Counted from the first letter of the stretch, positions 22,961 through 64,000 are shown. The stretch is 64,000 nucleotides of DNA from Sipunculus nudus (GCA_026874595.1 CM049312.1:54627429-54691428), one strand, 5' to 3'. Notes: a model not told the origin generated them from the sequence alone. Translations and numbers: made by a program.

Positions 22961-25900
22961 AGATCTTTAGCTCAAAACTAAATACTGGTAAGTCAGTCAG
23001 CTCTGTACCTTGAAAGTCTTGTGCGTCAGACTTATTAGATCTGTCGGTCCACGTGAGCAGTCATAGTTGTGGCTTTCAGTTGGAAAACTTGGATGAAGTA
23101 CCTGGATCATTCCTGGCAGGCTCAGCAGATACACTGTCTGAGCTTCTTTATATTACAAATCCAATATGGGTCAGCAGGTATTATCAGGGTTAATGCTTGG
23201 GATTTGAGGTATGTAATATCCCACCTAATTTAATACCACAGCAGGTCTGTGGCAGACCTTATTCTGTCAGGCTCTTCACCTTGTTATTACTATCACTGGG
23301 ACCTTCATGGTCAAGGTTTCTATTAAAAAACTAATACATGTTTGATACAGGAGTTCAGTGGTACACTGCAATACACAATCAAATATTGTACCAATTACTC
23401 AGTGCCCCTCTTTTGATATGCTGATAATATTTGATCTGGGTCATTCCATGTGAAATCTATAGATTCTAGAAAATTTTCCCAGACAGGCCATTTTGTAATT
23501 GGCTTCATACATTATGTAAATGCTATGGTACCCAATATCATGAACATGGCAAGAATGCAAAATTTTAAACTTACAAATGTCTTTGATAGTTTTTGAGATA
23601 AGGAGACTTAAACAAGTAAGCGTGGCCTAGTTTTTCTGCTTAAAACGAGTTCTGCTTAAATATTATAAACAGCAAATCATAGCCTGCCAAGTAATTAGCT
23701 GTGAGTCAACTAATTTAGAGGATCCAGTTACTAACTAGTGTTGGACAATCCCTGGAAATTTTAGGCATCAAGCATAAATATATTTCTGTTGTGAAAACTG
23801 TGTTGTGAAACCACACGTGGAATTGGCCAAAGTGGTCTTGCTACCAAGGTGGTCTTATTGGACAGGTCACTTAAATCAAATCTGAATTTTTTCAGTTCTC
23901 CAGAGGGTGGTTTAAATAGACAGGTGGTCTTTCAGACAGGTTCAACTGTAATTAGTTCAAAAGGAGTAGACTAATGGGCTTTTCTCCACTTTTCTTAAAC
24001 TCTGTTTTCAATAGAATAAGGACCATCCCCTATTTTAAAATCACTGTATCCCAGAAATAACAGATTGAGATGAAACAAGTCAAGTACTTTGCAGATGAGT
24101 TACTTGTTACAAATTTATTTTGTAAATGAAGTATAAAGCAATCTAACATAATAAATTAGTTGCTAAAATAAATAAACTGTTAGTATGACTCTACTCATTT
24201 CTGTTTCTGGTCAACATGGCATGCTGGATGCCTCAATAAACGTAGTTAGGTTCAAGGTATCAACATCACATTTTGTGAATTTACTAATAACATGCTCTCT
24301 CAGACAAACACCTGGCTGCAAAGGAAGTAGCCTAACATTAGAATAATGTATACAACTTTAAAACATCTGACATGGTTCAGTATGAAGATAATGGGCCAAG
24401 GTTGCTCCCATTCAAAAGATAAATAGTTTTTAACCCAATTTTCATCAAATCATAACTTTGTTCATGTCAAACTGTGAGTCAATGTTTTTGGAAGTCAAAG
24501 AAAACCCTGAAACTAACATGCTTCTATTGTGAATAGTAACAAAATTATGAAAAATGAAATTTAATATTTCAGTAACGATCATTTTTTATAGTAGAAATAG
24601 GACCATTCCAGCTTATTGAAAATCTCAGTATCTCAATGACTACTGAAGTTACAGGCTTAGATTATTTCACATTTGCTTATTGGGTCCAGTGACAGTATTT
24701 TAAAGTATTACACAAATCAAAGGTGGCTGTATACTGATATAGTACTGATATTATCTGGTCATTAAATGGAAAATTATTACAAGTTTCAGCAGTAGTCTCT
24801 GAGTGATTGTAAAAAGAAGAATCATAATCAGAAACCAAATGAACAGCATTAAATCTTTAAAAATACGGTTTACTCGTGGTCTTGGAATTATTTTAATTAA
24901 CCAAGTTTAGTTGTGTTAAACAAGGGTAAAATGGCTTTGAAGCCAGCTATTCTCCAGCCTTATCTGTAGAATTTACGTGATTTCTGGATTAATCTGACCG
25001 TGAAAAAGTTATAACTTTAATGAACTTCAGGTAATTCTTAATAAGAAATGTTCTTATTACGCACCTGTGATAAATGTATAACCTTTTTATAAGCTATCAG
25101 TAAACATGGCACATGTGCCAATATTGAACAACTTTGTTACTGAAGCTGGTTTGGTGGCTTATGTGTGGAAGTTGAAAAGTCACTCTTTGGAAAACCCACT
25201 TTGCAAAACCCTGTCTGACTTGCCGCCAGATGTCCTTGTTGAATATGTTTGGATTATTTTGGCAGGTCCCCCACTTTACTTAGGAACACATGGATATAAA
25301 CAAAACAAACAGCCTTGGTGTGGTGGGATTGGAATTTTTAGGCCTATTTTTATAAAAGGTTCAAGGAATTACCTTTGGTTAATATATGTCAGGTATTGGA
25401 AGATGCCCCTTTTATCTTTTAACTATAAGTGATGATATATATTGCGGTATCCTGTAGTATATGGTTTTGTAAGCTATGTATCACAATATGTATCATATCT
25501 TGAGATCATATAACACCACTACAGCCATAACCAACACTAAGGTTAGCCTGTTGTCTGTTAGCCAATCATACAGGAAAGCTGCAAATCCCACATCTTTAGA
25601 TGTGTATAGAGTCGATTAATACATGTGGTCTATCCAAGGTGTTATTTTACATTTTGTTTACATTATCAATGGAACCCTTGCAAAGGTGTTGGTAAAGGAC
25701 CACAAGTCACAAGAGAAAATATTCTGGGCTATCAATATAAACTATTGATATATCACTCTATATATAGATATATCACAGTGCATCAAAGAATTTTCTTGGT
25801 ATCACTTACAAGAGAACTACAGAAAGCTCCAATATAATGACATGTTGTCATCAAACCAAGCCCAGCTTATTTTAATTTTGTTTTACAACAACAGGTGGCA

Positions 25901-26560
25901 GCACCAGCAGGTACTCCATCAATACATGTACATGTATCCAAGAACATCTGGTTTCCAAAGTTTCACTTTGGGACCTGATGAATAAACCCTACCTGACAAT
26001 GTAAACCTTGTGGTTGTTTTGTAAATGAGATTTCTACTACAATTACAGACACTCTCAGACATCCACACTGGAGCCTGGAACTGTGACTGATACACAATTA
26101 TAACAGCACTGTGATTAATACATTGGATCATTCACAATCCAGCCCTCTGGTGGTTTATATTAAATAGCCTGGAATAATTTAAGGATCTATACTGACTCAG
26201 TCTCAATATATATAAAACTTCAAATATAAGTTTAAATTGACAGTCTTGGCTGCCTCTGGAGTAATGGAATGGGTGCAGACTTCAAACAAAAAACCCAGTA
26301 TTGACAAGGAAATGAGCAAAGAGTGCAGATGTCAATATGTGAAGTTTGTTTTGTAAGTAATATTTGATACTGAAAATGAGACAAGTTTTCATTTCCCTGT
26401 ACATAGGTAAAAGTCAGTGGGAAGATAATCTGCTGATGAAAGCAGATTCTTAGGCTGATCATGGTCATGTCCACCATGTATACCAGTAGTCCTCAAAAAT
26501 ATAAAGGTCTGTTTGGGCTCTTGTCAACATATTCCAAAATTTCACAGAATTCTTCATAAT
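22961..26560. other. No gene recognised
   Basis: AT-rich. It contains the longest unassigned + open frame outside repeats and the DIRS-like fragment, apart from one at 10097 (25106-25432, 108 codons). That frame shows no recognisable domain and no splice support. Confidence 0.35.
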
Positions 26561-26569
26561 TAATGCTGT

Positions 26570-27245
26570 CTTGAATCCATTAACTGCATTCTTTATATCT
26601 CTGGGTCTTTAACCATTCTCTGTGGACTTTCTATACATTTCTCTGATCTCGTCATCTTCAATCCATTCACTGCTTTCTCCTCATTTCTCTATATATTTAA
26701 TCCTTACAGTACATTTTTAAGGTTTCTCAATCTTTGATCCAATTATATCATTCTCTTCATTTCTGTCTTTAATCCATTCACTGCATTCTTCAAATTCCTC
26801 TGTCTTTGATCTATTCACTGCATTAATGTGTCCAAGTCTTTTAACCATTGTCTTGATTATTGACGTTTCTCTGTCTTTAATCCATTCAAGTTTCTAAGTC
26901 TTTTTATCCATTCACTGCATTCTTCACATTTCTCTGTCTTTAATTTATTCAATGCAATCATGTTTCTAAGTCTTTTATCCATTCACTGTATTATTCACAT
27001 TTCTGAGGCTTTAATCCATCCACTGTATTGTTCCTTTTTCTCGATCTAATAACTAATGACTGAATTCTTCATATTTATCAGTCTAATCCATTCAATGCAT
27101 TCATGTATCTTAAAGGTACGTATTATCCATTCACTGCATTCTTCATGTTTCTCTGTCTTTTATCCATTCACTGCATTCTTCATGTTTCTCTGTCTTTTAT
27201 CCATTCACTGCATTCTTCATGTTTATGTTTAATCAATTCACTGCA
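26570..27245. repeat. 37-bp minisatellite, degenerate on the left
   Basis: Unit contains TCCATTCACTGCATTCTTC then ATGTTTCTCTGTC. Copies at 27126 and 27163 show the 37-base spacing; older copies to the left vary in length. Confidence 0.85.
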
Positions 27246-30200
27246 GCATCCCTTTTATTTTTACTGAAACAAAGCTCTGCATCTCATGTCTACATATCTA
27301 TTTAATGCTCTGCATCTTACCCACTGATCACTTTTCAAAATTATAAACACTTGTACCTGATAATTGTTACCATTTCTATAGGGGATGACTGCACATGGAT
27401 GAATCCTGCACGTTGTCAAGTAACTGACTCTTTATTATTAAAAGATGAAACCAGTAATGAAAATAATATATTTGGGGGCATTTTGGGCAGCCAACATAAG
27501 CTTTTTGCCAGTATTTTACCATTTTGTAACACAACAATCAGCCTGTTGTTTATATACATATCCCCCCTGAGCCCCCTCCCTCTTGTTCCAGATCTGTCCT
27601 ATTTCTGGCACAATAACCTAAGCAGGGGGATCCTGATTACACACAACAGCCAGCAGTAAACATTTTTTTTTTTTTTTAAGTATGTCCATCATCCATAAAC
27701 CAAGCCTGGTGTCAGATATTTGGCCATACAGCGACCACTAAATCTCCAAACCAGCCATGTATGGTGCTGAGAAAAATCAATACACATTTTCTCTCTATAA
27801 GCCTATTCCCATGTTGTAATTAACATAATGAGGAAAATACAGCGCTGGACCTGTAAATGGACACTTGGAGCACCGCCATACAACATCAACAACTGTTAAA
27901 ATAGCAGAAGGATATTTTGATGCATTTTTTATTAAATATGATATATCATGTCATGCTCATACAAAATGGCAGTCTGCCACCCACATCACTGAAGCACACG
28001 TTGAATCAAGTATAAAAACAAGTATGTCTTACGCAATAACTTGGATAATATGAAGTCACATACCATAGATATAATCGTAGCAGTAAAATACATATCATAA
28101 GATACTCCTTATTCAAGAACAAATTCCATGCCAAGCTTTTATTTTTTTAATTTGTCATAAATATCATTTACCAGTAATGAATGCTCTTTTATTATAAAGC
28201 TATCTAGTTCTATGTCCTTCCTGACAATTTGCAGAAGTATATGGTAGTTCTCTTTATTATCCATGCCACCTATGGGTGTTCACCAGTTTTTGCTTTAAAA
28301 TGATCAAATAAACATATTTGTCAACCATAAGGCAGCACTTCATGGGTGGAAGCACTCCTGCTAAAAAATTCAACTTTTCTTTTATTCCAAGTCTTAAAAA
28401 TTTAACTTTCGGGGCAATTCTTTAGGAAACAACAGTTGAAGAGTGATACTATTGTTTTTCATCCAAATTTTCGAAGGGATCATCATCCAATCAGCGACTG
28501 TTAAGTGTATTTACAAAATGTATACATGATCAGTGTTCTTGACCCTGTCACTTCAGTCAACCGGTCATGAAAAATAGATTATTTTCTTAGATCTTGAATT
28601 TGTTTTACTAAAAGTCTCTGTATGGTTACTTAGTGCTGCCCATTTCCTGGTGAAGTATTGCCAGAGTACCTAATTTATTCAATTAAGGGGATTTTTTTTT
28701 TTTCATTTTAAAAATACTCTACCCACAAAATATCTATAAACCAATGGAAATATTTTTCAGTCACACAACCAATCAACCAAAACTCCACATTTTGATTTCC
28801 AGAAAAGTGCATATTAGACCCATCTATAAAATAAATACTCCATCTCTTATTTCTTGCACTCGTTAATTTTGCAACATCATTATTGTAAAGAACATACTGT
28901 CTACAGAAATGGAGTCATATAATCAACTAAGCATGAAAATTTAAACACATCAAAATGTTGCTCTCCTGATTCTCATTTATTGTTATAAGACTGATAGGAT
29001 GACAATCACCTGTAATTGTTAAAACAGTGCTAAATGGATATAAAAATTGGAACTTGATCACAAACTGTATGTCATAAATTAACATGTACTGTTTTAAAAT
29101 CTGACACAAAATCAACACTTGGCTCATCCTATAAAGGTATGGTAATCTGATTTAATACTTCGTCTGATAGTAGACATCTGCCAAACTTTAAAATAACATT
29201 AAAATATAACTGCAGCACCTTATTTAAAACAATATTATGTCTTCATGCAAAGAGACTGAATTTCAATAAATAATGTGTACATTCATAAATCACTCTTTTC
29301 ATGCAAATTTTATACAAGTACACTGAATTCTCCTACTTTATTTATATCTGACTGTGCAGCCAAATTTCTGTTCTCACACTTTTTACAGATCTTTGCTGTA
29401 AACATGATAGGTTCTTTACAGGGACATTTATATAACATTTGGCATAATATATATTAATTCACATTTTCATTTCAAATCTGGAGGACAAAAATGATGTATT
29501 AACATGTAGCAGTGAGGCCTACAGATATGATGATGTTTTAGGCATGAAAGGAGATGCATTCAAATGCGTAAATGTCATAAAAAATTACTGTCAAAGAACA
29601 ATGAGTGACATGTATGCCACAGTATTGCCACTGTAAATAATACAGATCAGCTGTCTTACAACTTCTCAATAAAGTGATTGTTATAATATGATTTATAATT
29701 AAAACATTTCAACAGCAAGTCTCTTGCACACTGTGTCAAGGTATATTGAAATTGTTCTCTGCACTTACTTCTGCAAAAGAGTCCACATTCCCTTCTATTC
29801 AAGTTTCTAAGTAAATAATGATTCTTCTCAAGAGGCAAGTTCAGTGACTCATGTTATCAACAAAAACATAAACCCTGTTGAAAACAACCAGGTTTTACAA
29901 AGCATGGACTATTATTCTAGTTGTGCTCCGTGCACACACACACGCTTGTGAATGTAGGTCTACCTGTTTATGATCTGTGAAACACTGGGTGACCCAGATA
30001 TGCATTTTGCACTGGCCTGTGAAATATGGCTCTTTCAAGTGTTTGTGTCTAAAGCAAGACTGAAACAAGCTCTGTATGTTTTGATTTATAGTTTTGTTCT
30101 CACGGTATGTTGTACACTTATTTTTGTTACAACTTGTGGATATATAATGTTGGTAAAGCCATTAACAGTGTATTGATCAATTAAAAAGTGATCCATGGGT

Positions 30201-33200
30201 CATGATACTCAGCTGCTATTTTCTAATATTGAACATGGTTACTGAATATATCAATAAACAATGCTATCATTGCTTTGCTTATTTATTTAGGTAGGACTAT
30301 TTTAAGACTTACATGTTTGGATTCAATTTCTTGCCCGTTTTTACACAAAGAGTTAAGTTATAGTAGAATCTATACATAATACAGCATACAACACTACAGT
30401 TCTTTATCTATGTTTTGGGACAAGTAAAAACAGAAGAAGATTAAGAACGCTGTAACTATAAATTCATGATCACATCATGAGGTTCCTGATTTAAATATGG
30501 AGATAAAAAATATCTGTATTAATCTCTTCTTTTTATACAATAAAATCCAAATGTAGAGTCTGTGGTTCTAACTGGGCAACCAGTGCCTCTCACATAAAGT
30601 CTTAGAAGCAGCTTTATCTTTCCGCAGAAAGAACAACTCCATTTTGCATATATTGTCATCAGGTGTAAGTTCAATGCTGTATGTAACAGTATGTTAGTTG
30701 AGTACGAATAGGATTCACTGCTTAACACTCAGGTCTAGCATCAAGCCTTCAACAAATATATTTACTTAGTATGTATTTCAAACTGGTCTTTAACTTCCAT
30801 AAATGACACAGCGCTGACCAGTTCTCACCACTCAGGTAAGAAGAACCTATAGAATTCATTGTCAGAGCTTTAAGTACATAGCTTTAGTCTGAAGACAGAT
30901 TTTACAGGAAAAGAGGTTTCCACCTTAACCTGAAGAACCAGGCCACATTACAATGATCTAGTTTCAGAAATGGTAAGACAAACAGAACATGCCCATAGGG
31001 GTAGTAAGTTAACTGTATGCAAAATTTCAATTCTGTAGCTTTAGTGTTGAAACATGACTTATTTATGGGCATCCTACCAACAAGTCTTCACCATAGCTCA
31101 GTTATAGCTCACTTGATGTCAGCTGCCCTTGAACTGTGCTGCTGTCCAGATGTAATGCTTCTGCATTAATTGATTATCAGCCTAAATTTATTTTTTACAA
31201 ATCAATAATACCATGTACATGTTAACATGTATATTATTTTCTACATATCAGAGGCTGTCTGTTAACATTTCGGGGGAGAATTGCAGAATATTTGATAATC
31301 TAGTTGAAACATTTAAACACATCAGGGATAAAAGGCAATTAGCATTACGAGTGATTAAAAATGTGGACATAGGACCTACAGACATATGTCACATTCTTTC
31401 TAGCTACTGTCATGTGCATATATATCTGTACCCAACTGTCTTACATGTCAGTACACAGCACTGCAATATATCACAACAAGAAATCAACACAAGATGAAAA
31501 TGTCATCAACCCTGTAAGGTCATGTCCGCTGTAACCACTGCTGTCACAGCTGGAGTTTCATCACAGTGTTGATCCAACTGCTCTTTTCTTAAAGAGACTA
31601 CTACTTAAAATGCTGAAACAGCAGCAGCTTCCGCTTCTCTGAACAGATAATCTCCAAATACATTACTGTGACAATACCATGTAGTGCTGCAACAATCCAA
31701 TATACCTGATTCTATGATGTAACAGAACACCTAAACAATAGTGCCAGCAAGAAGGCCAAGCATTCCATACAATATGTAGTAAGGTGAAAATTTTTAGTAT
31801 GCAGCTCTGAAACTGTACAGTGCCAGGTCTGAAACTGCACAGTGCCAGGCTGGTGGTATAGAACAACCATGCACAAGACATGACTGGAGGGATATGGGAA
31901 ATGGCAAACTGGTATTCATCTCATCACCTAGAATACAATTAAAATGACAAGGTGTTGCATATAGTTTATTTTCTGTGTACTTCATGACGCCCAAGTCTCT
32001 CTGTAAAATATGTTTACATCATGATTGGGCACTTGTAACCGAAGTTGCGAGTGACGGATCACAATATGAAACAAGGTACTTGTAACTGTATCTACTATCT
32101 AGATATCTAGAGTACCTGTACCTGGGTGTATATGAGTTGGAAGAACCCAGTATGTCCCTCAATGTATTTAAAGTTACTTTCAGTCCACATCCCAAATTTC
32201 CATTGATATGGAATCATTGTGATATTTGTTACATACTTATTTAAGTGAACAGGAGATGTTGCATTATATACACATTCCTGCATTTTATTTATAAATTGTG
32301 CCAATATGTCGACAACAACATCACTGAAGAGCATCTGTGCCTTCAGCATGCTGGCTTTGATTTAGGTGAGTGTTGTAAACAGGGACCCCTCCCTTCTTGC
32401 ATTATTTTAAGGAATCTCATTGTGAACCCCTGGTGACTGGCCTCTGAACTAATACTCATAAGAGATTAAGAGAATTGCTTTTGTGTTAACATTCACCTAC
32501 ATACACGTGTAAACGCTTTACACATAACCAATTTTTATCGTGCTTGTGCTTATGGAAACATGGATTTTTTTGTGAGAGGGTCCAAATAGCAGATGACAGA
32601 AATAAAAAGACTGTAAACATTACCATTATAAAGACAAACCAGTAAATACAAGTGCAGTTCATGTGACAGGCCACTAATCACCACTCAGAAATCAACCAGA
32701 CCATGTCAAGATATATTGATATAGAAATTGAATATTTTTTGCTGAGTCTGGATGCTCTGATAAGCATACTCTGCATACACAGAATCTACGGAGTAGCTGT
32801 TGTCTTTTGATTGATTCAAGTACACAAAATAAACCATCGTAACATTTCAAAGAGGGGTCTTTAGGTAAAGAATCACTTAAATTACATCACTTAAAATGAA
32901 GATTAAGAAAGATCTGTTGTCCTTAAAAATAAACTAATTTCCATTGGTGAATTAAGTAATATTAAGAACCCACTTAGCTAAAACAAATTAAATAAATCTA
33001 AATCTATAGCATATTAATTGTGGACAATTAAAATCAGATGATGCTAGCAGGAATCAAAGATTTGAATTTAGATTTCTACAAGTATGTTGTTCAGTTCTGT
33101 ATGTCCCGTTGTTTGTTTGTCCCCTCTCTACACAGGATAAATACATATCCTGTTTCTTTTTATTCAGTATGACTAAAACAGTAAAATGATTATAAATTTT

Positions 33201-33240
33201 CAAAGATACATAAAAACTTATAACATTGCAGCAGCATGTC
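27246..33240. other. No gene recognised
   Basis: About 6 kb of AT-rich DNA without a supported exon. Near 28430-28560 there is a stretch (ATCATCCAATCAGC) reminiscent of the inner part of the 5.7-kb element, too short to call a copy. Confidence 0.35.
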
Positions 33241-33242
33241 TG

Positions 33243-33243
<1 letters not shown>

Positions 33244-33310
<67 letters not shown>
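33244..33310. repeat. TA dinucleotide microsatellite
   Basis: Uninterrupted TA run of about 66 bases. Confidence 0.93.
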
Positions 33311-33311
<1 letters not shown>

Positions 33312-33878
33312 CTATACAAATAAATGTGAAGAAAATGACTAAAATAATCTGCTACAGTAGTACAGTATCTCCTACACAAAGCTGTACTGACAGAACATGA
33401 GAATGTGTCAAAAGTAATTTCTATTTATTCATGATTTATGAAAAAGAATACACACAAAGGATAATGTTTATTTTGTTATATCATGTCATTTGATAAAATG
33501 GCATACCATTTTGTTCCTAATCATTTTATTTAATTGATTTTATTGTTTGCCTCTTGAACTGAACATAAAAGGTGTGGAGATATTAACACTTGCGTTTAGA
33601 ACAGATGCAACTTGTGTCTTTTCACACTGAAACTGTGGTGGCATTAGCAGTGCTCAAACACCTTTCTTTGAAGTTTCACTTGAGCGGATGAACATTACTC
33701 TCTCCGATGTGAGCTCCCACCTGGAAGTATGGGTGCTCCATTACTGTTAGAACTTGCATGGTTCTTTTGTGAAAATCTTGGTAGTGATGACAATGCACAG
33801 AAGGCAAATATTGTAATCAAAGCAAAATTTAATCCAAGCATTTATATAAACACAGTTTTTGATGAAATATAAACTTAC

Positions 33879-33972
33879 TGTGTTTAAGGGATCTAACTCT
33901 AAGCTTGTTTTCTTCACGGAGAATGGTTTTGATATTAAAAGGGGTTTCTCCAGCCTGTGATCAAACTGCAAA
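33879..33972 (-). CDS. Candidate internal exon of an unidentified minus-strand gene
   Basis: On the minus strand: acceptor CTGATTACAG, donor AACACA|GTAAGT, with an open frame between them (LQFDHRLEKPLLISKPFSVK, then KTSLELDPLNT). The frame enters in phase 2 and leaves in phase 0. The amino-acid mix looks protein-like rather than repeat-like. No family recognised and no partner exon found within a few kilobases, so it may be chance. Confidence 0.3.
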
Positions 33973-35639
33973 CTGTAATCAGCGTAAACAACAAACAATC
34001 AGTGCAGTGTGACAGTTTTACTTGACACAGAGTATCAATATTACTTATCATGACTATAATCCTTTTATTAAGTCTTTGCTTGGGACAAAGAAAGGGGTTG
34101 CTGGGATTGATTTATTGTGTGATCAGCACTGATGCAGGAAGATTAAACTTCATCTTTGTCAAATGAAAAATAACTGGGGTCACTGGCCTTCCCCGCCCTG
34201 CCTTGGTAGGAATTGTGAGCACATCAGACTGTGACATGACCAAACAGTGAAATAAGCCAAGAATGTTTTGACAGGTGATTATTCGTGAATTTGTTTTTGT
34301 CCGGCACAAGAGAACTCTGTATTTGGCCGGCCTCCCCAGTGTATACTAGACCTGCTGATTATGTCCATATTTGCTGATTTACCCTGAAAACACTGGCTTT
34401 CACCAGCAACATCTGTCTGTATTCCACATTAGGGACCCCTAGAGAGGTTTAACCTTAATATGTTACATATAGGGGAATTTTATGGGAATCGTACATGAGT
34501 GTCTGTAATTGCCAGTTGTCCGCCTTAGAGAGGTGTCTGCAAGTCCAGGTTGCACTGTATATATGGATTGTATTGTTGCAAACCTCCAGAGCAGTTTGTA
34601 AGGAAACCTTCACTCATTAAACAGTCTGTATTCAACAGTGAAAATCATAAATGGTATTCACCACAGCTCTGGACCCACACCAGCCCCATCTCCCATGCTC
34701 TCTCACTACACTAAGCTGTCATGGGTCATGGAACATACTTGATAAAAGTAAAGAGATTCAGCTTAATGATCGATAAAATTTGTTAATGATATCATGGCTA
34801 AAAAGTTTCATATTTAAAATAAAGATATATTTTCCTTGTGTATATAACACACCACTTTGAAAATGGATATTGATTGGAAAGTAATGCCTATATAAGCTCA
34901 GCCATAAGCATAAAAACTGGTCTGCTCTGGGTTTTCCCGTAGCCTCAGCAAGCTGGCACCAACCAGGCCAAATTTGTTACTGGTACAATGTATCAACTGG
35001 CAGCTGTGTGGCTCTTTGAGCGAAGGTCACACAGTTCCTTGTTTGTGATTCTCAGAGTTTCAAGTTCCAGGATTGGAAAACTTTAAAAGCAAGTCCCTTT
35101 TTTATCTTAATTTTTTCATTTAATTTATAAACATAAATATTTAACTTACTTCCTTGCTCATTTGAATAAATACTATTTTAGTCCCAAAATTACATGTTTG
35201 GTCAAAAACACAATGTTATTTTTTTATTTTCTTAACCCTTTTAAGTGGCAGTATCAAGAATCCTGATTACAGGTCTACCCCGCATACCATCCAGAGCTCC
35301 TGGCAGTATGAACATTGTGGCATGCTAGTATAAGAACAGCATTACCATGAATAATGCTACAAATGTAATATAAGGTATAACAATTATGCAGCATGAGCTA
35401 GATTCTTAATAAAAAAATTAAGTCACATAGAATTCGAGTGTGCTAGTCCTTTTTTATTCAATTTTGATTTACCAAATTCAAGGCAGTCTCAAATTATTGA
35501 AAAATTTCAGTCTAACGGACAGTGCATGTTTGAGCTTGGTACAAGATGGTACATGGGATCAAGCACGAGTTTGGCACATGTGGGGGGGGGGGGGGAATCC
35601 GCTTAAACAAGAAATGAGCTCTTTATCGTAATCGGATGT
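33973..35639. other. No gene recognised
   Basis: Non-coding DNA left of the MKS1 promoter; a 13-base G run lies near 35583. Confidence 0.4.
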
Positions 35640-36330
35640 TCCCTGGCATGATCGAGTCGGAAGTTCCTGGCACTTATTCACTCCTGATTAAAATAACCGG
35701 TCCCTTATACATAAACTCAAAGCATCTCATGATAATAATTCTGATTTGCGGAATTCTAGTCCCGTAATCTGCGTGAAGACCCCGATTCCTGATTCCCGAG
35801 CGTGTTAGCTCATCACGTCTTTTTCCTCTCGTTCCTGCTTCTTTCGTTTCAGTTATGCGCCAACGGTGAAACCAACAACGGGCTAAAATTAGGTCAGAAT
35901 TAATGTGCTTATATCTCGTGATATCATGCAGTTTTGCGTTTTTTTGTAGCGGCAGTTAGTAGTGTGTATTCTTTTTATAAAGGTACCGCTTGCATATCTG
36001 GGTACAGATACAGAAACATGAGTAATTTTACCTTTCATTTGGAGGTCTAGCTGACATTCTTCGTGACCTTAATTTCCATCATGTATGACGTCAAGGTCGC
36101 TTTTCTTTACGGGCAGATGACACGGATTTTAATTTTAAAATACATGGTTATTTAAAAAATATAAACCGACTAACCGACTTAATCCTTATTGTTTGGAATA
36201 TAATGATAATCGTTATTTGCACAAATAGAGCATTTTTTAATATTTATGCTAAGACATACATTAAATATTTTGACCAAAGGGAGGGCTAGAACCATTCAGC
36301 CCGTAGGAGTAAATAATTCAGACGGCGGCC
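35640..36330 (+). promoter_or_regulatory. Upstream region and 5' UTR of MKS1
   Basis: This stretch is richer in CG dinucleotides than the DNA to its left, as expected near a constitutive promoter. No clear TATA box is seen at a convincing distance. A perfect CRE palindrome lies at 36086-36093. By eye I see no 14-base RFX X-box within about 450 bases of the ATG, although X-boxes are common in ciliary genes. The transcription start is not visible from sequence alone. Confidence 0.5.
36086..36093. promoter_or_regulatory. CRE palindrome TGACGTCA upstream of MKS1
   Basis: Perfect 8-base CREB/ATF site about 240 bases before the MKS1 start codon, followed by AGGTCG. The motif is visible; its use is inferred. 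A second copy occurs near 37440 inside the intron 1 element. Confidence 0.4.
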
Positions 36331-63385
<27,055 letters not shown>

Positions 63386-63767
63386 GTAAGTAAAAATTAC
63401 CTGTTATGATATTATATAGAGTGTATTTATTGAACTCAGGTGTACTTTTACTATTCTCAACTTAAAATGCATACATTTGGAAAGAGTATGCAGTATGTAC
63501 ATGCAACTTTGCAGTAAGCATGCATAAAATGTTTATTACCCTGGACATGCATGTATATGTGCAGTTAATGGATAATCTGTAAATATTTGCAGACCTACAT
63601 TGAATTTTAAACAGTTGTGATATTATACTTAAAATGTATTATTATACTTGTTACAGTACATTACACTATGTAAAATTGCTAGGTTTAACTTTACTATCAA
63701 CATGGATATGTTACATTTCACTGAATATGGATAATTTTATACAACATGATACTTGACATAAACAAAT

Positions 63768-64000
63768 GTGTGGAACATTACACTTAACATGCATAAATGT
63801 AAAATTACCCTCACCATGTTTAAAACTAAATGTAACATTACTTTCACCATGGTTAAATGTAAAATTTCACTCACCTTACATAAAAGCAAATTACACTCAC
63901 CATGCATAAATGAAACATTACTCTTAATATGCATAAATGTCACATTACACTCACCACTCATAAAAGCAAATTACACTCACCATACATAAATGTAACATTA
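63768..64000 (+). repeat. ~27-32-bp minisatellite in MKS1 intron 17, continues past the window
   Basis: Unit close to ACATTACACTCACCATGCAT plus AAATGTA, about 8 imperfect copies. Frames on both strands only translate the repeat. Confidence 0.88.

Noticed and set aside
25106-25432. 108-codon + strand open frame
   Set aside because: No recognisable domain, AT-rich context and no splice or promoter support; compatible with chance.
31213-31497. 94-codon + strand open frame
   Set aside because: No motif, no splice context, AT-rich surroundings.

Overview
The window is AT-rich, repeat-laden nuclear DNA from an animal. It holds one gene that can be identified with confidence. This is the orthologue of MKS1 (Meckel syndrome type 1 / B9-domain protein of the ciliary transition zone), on the + strand from the start codon at 36331 to the right edge. 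Seventeen coding exons can be placed to the base. Every junction has a GT donor, an AG acceptor and a matching phase, and together they encode 515 residues. The last stretch (about 45 residues, judging from the roughly 560-residue vertebrate protein) lies beyond position 64000. The divergence of the protein, the intron-rich structure and the repeats (GACA-tailed repeats, TTAGCTCAGCTGA-type repeats, AGGTCA-rich 140-bp tandem units, tRNA-derived SINEs, a DIRS-like retroelement) suggest a marine lophotrochozoan, most likely a mollusc. The taxon is inference.

Positions 1-36300 are mostly non-coding: single-copy AT-rich DNA, microsatellites, minisatellites at 18.4-19.9, 22.5-23.0 and 26.6-27.2 kb, a 536-bp terminal-inverted-repeat element at 5.7-6.2 kb, and 140-bp-period repeats at 7.8-8.7 and 9.5-9.9 kb. 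On the minus strand a few short GC-richer open blocks look like exons (6286-6466, 10588-10694, 15784-15830, 33879-33972). They have plausible splice sites but I could not identify a protein family.

Positions 36331-63385 are MKS1. Its 8.9-kb first intron holds a 1188-bp element with 24-bp perfect inverted ends, a 202-bp triplication, a duplicated TTAGCTCAGCTGA repeat, an exon-like open frame of unknown origin, a broken DIRS-type reverse transcriptase/RNase H fragment and a 24-26-bp minisatellite. Intron 2 holds a second copy of the 5.7-kb element, itself interrupted by about 950 bp. Introns 5, 7, 11, 12, 13, 14 and 17 carry tandem arrays, several touching a splice site. The most striking is a 40-bp array that has copied the exon 5 splice donor several times. 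It is followed by a 32-copy, 31-bp array in which about half the units present an acceptor-like CTACAG.

No operon logic applies. The only functional unit is MKS1, whose product acts with the other B9 proteins and the MKS module at the ciliary transition zone. I found no CRISPR array, rRNA or intact tRNA gene.
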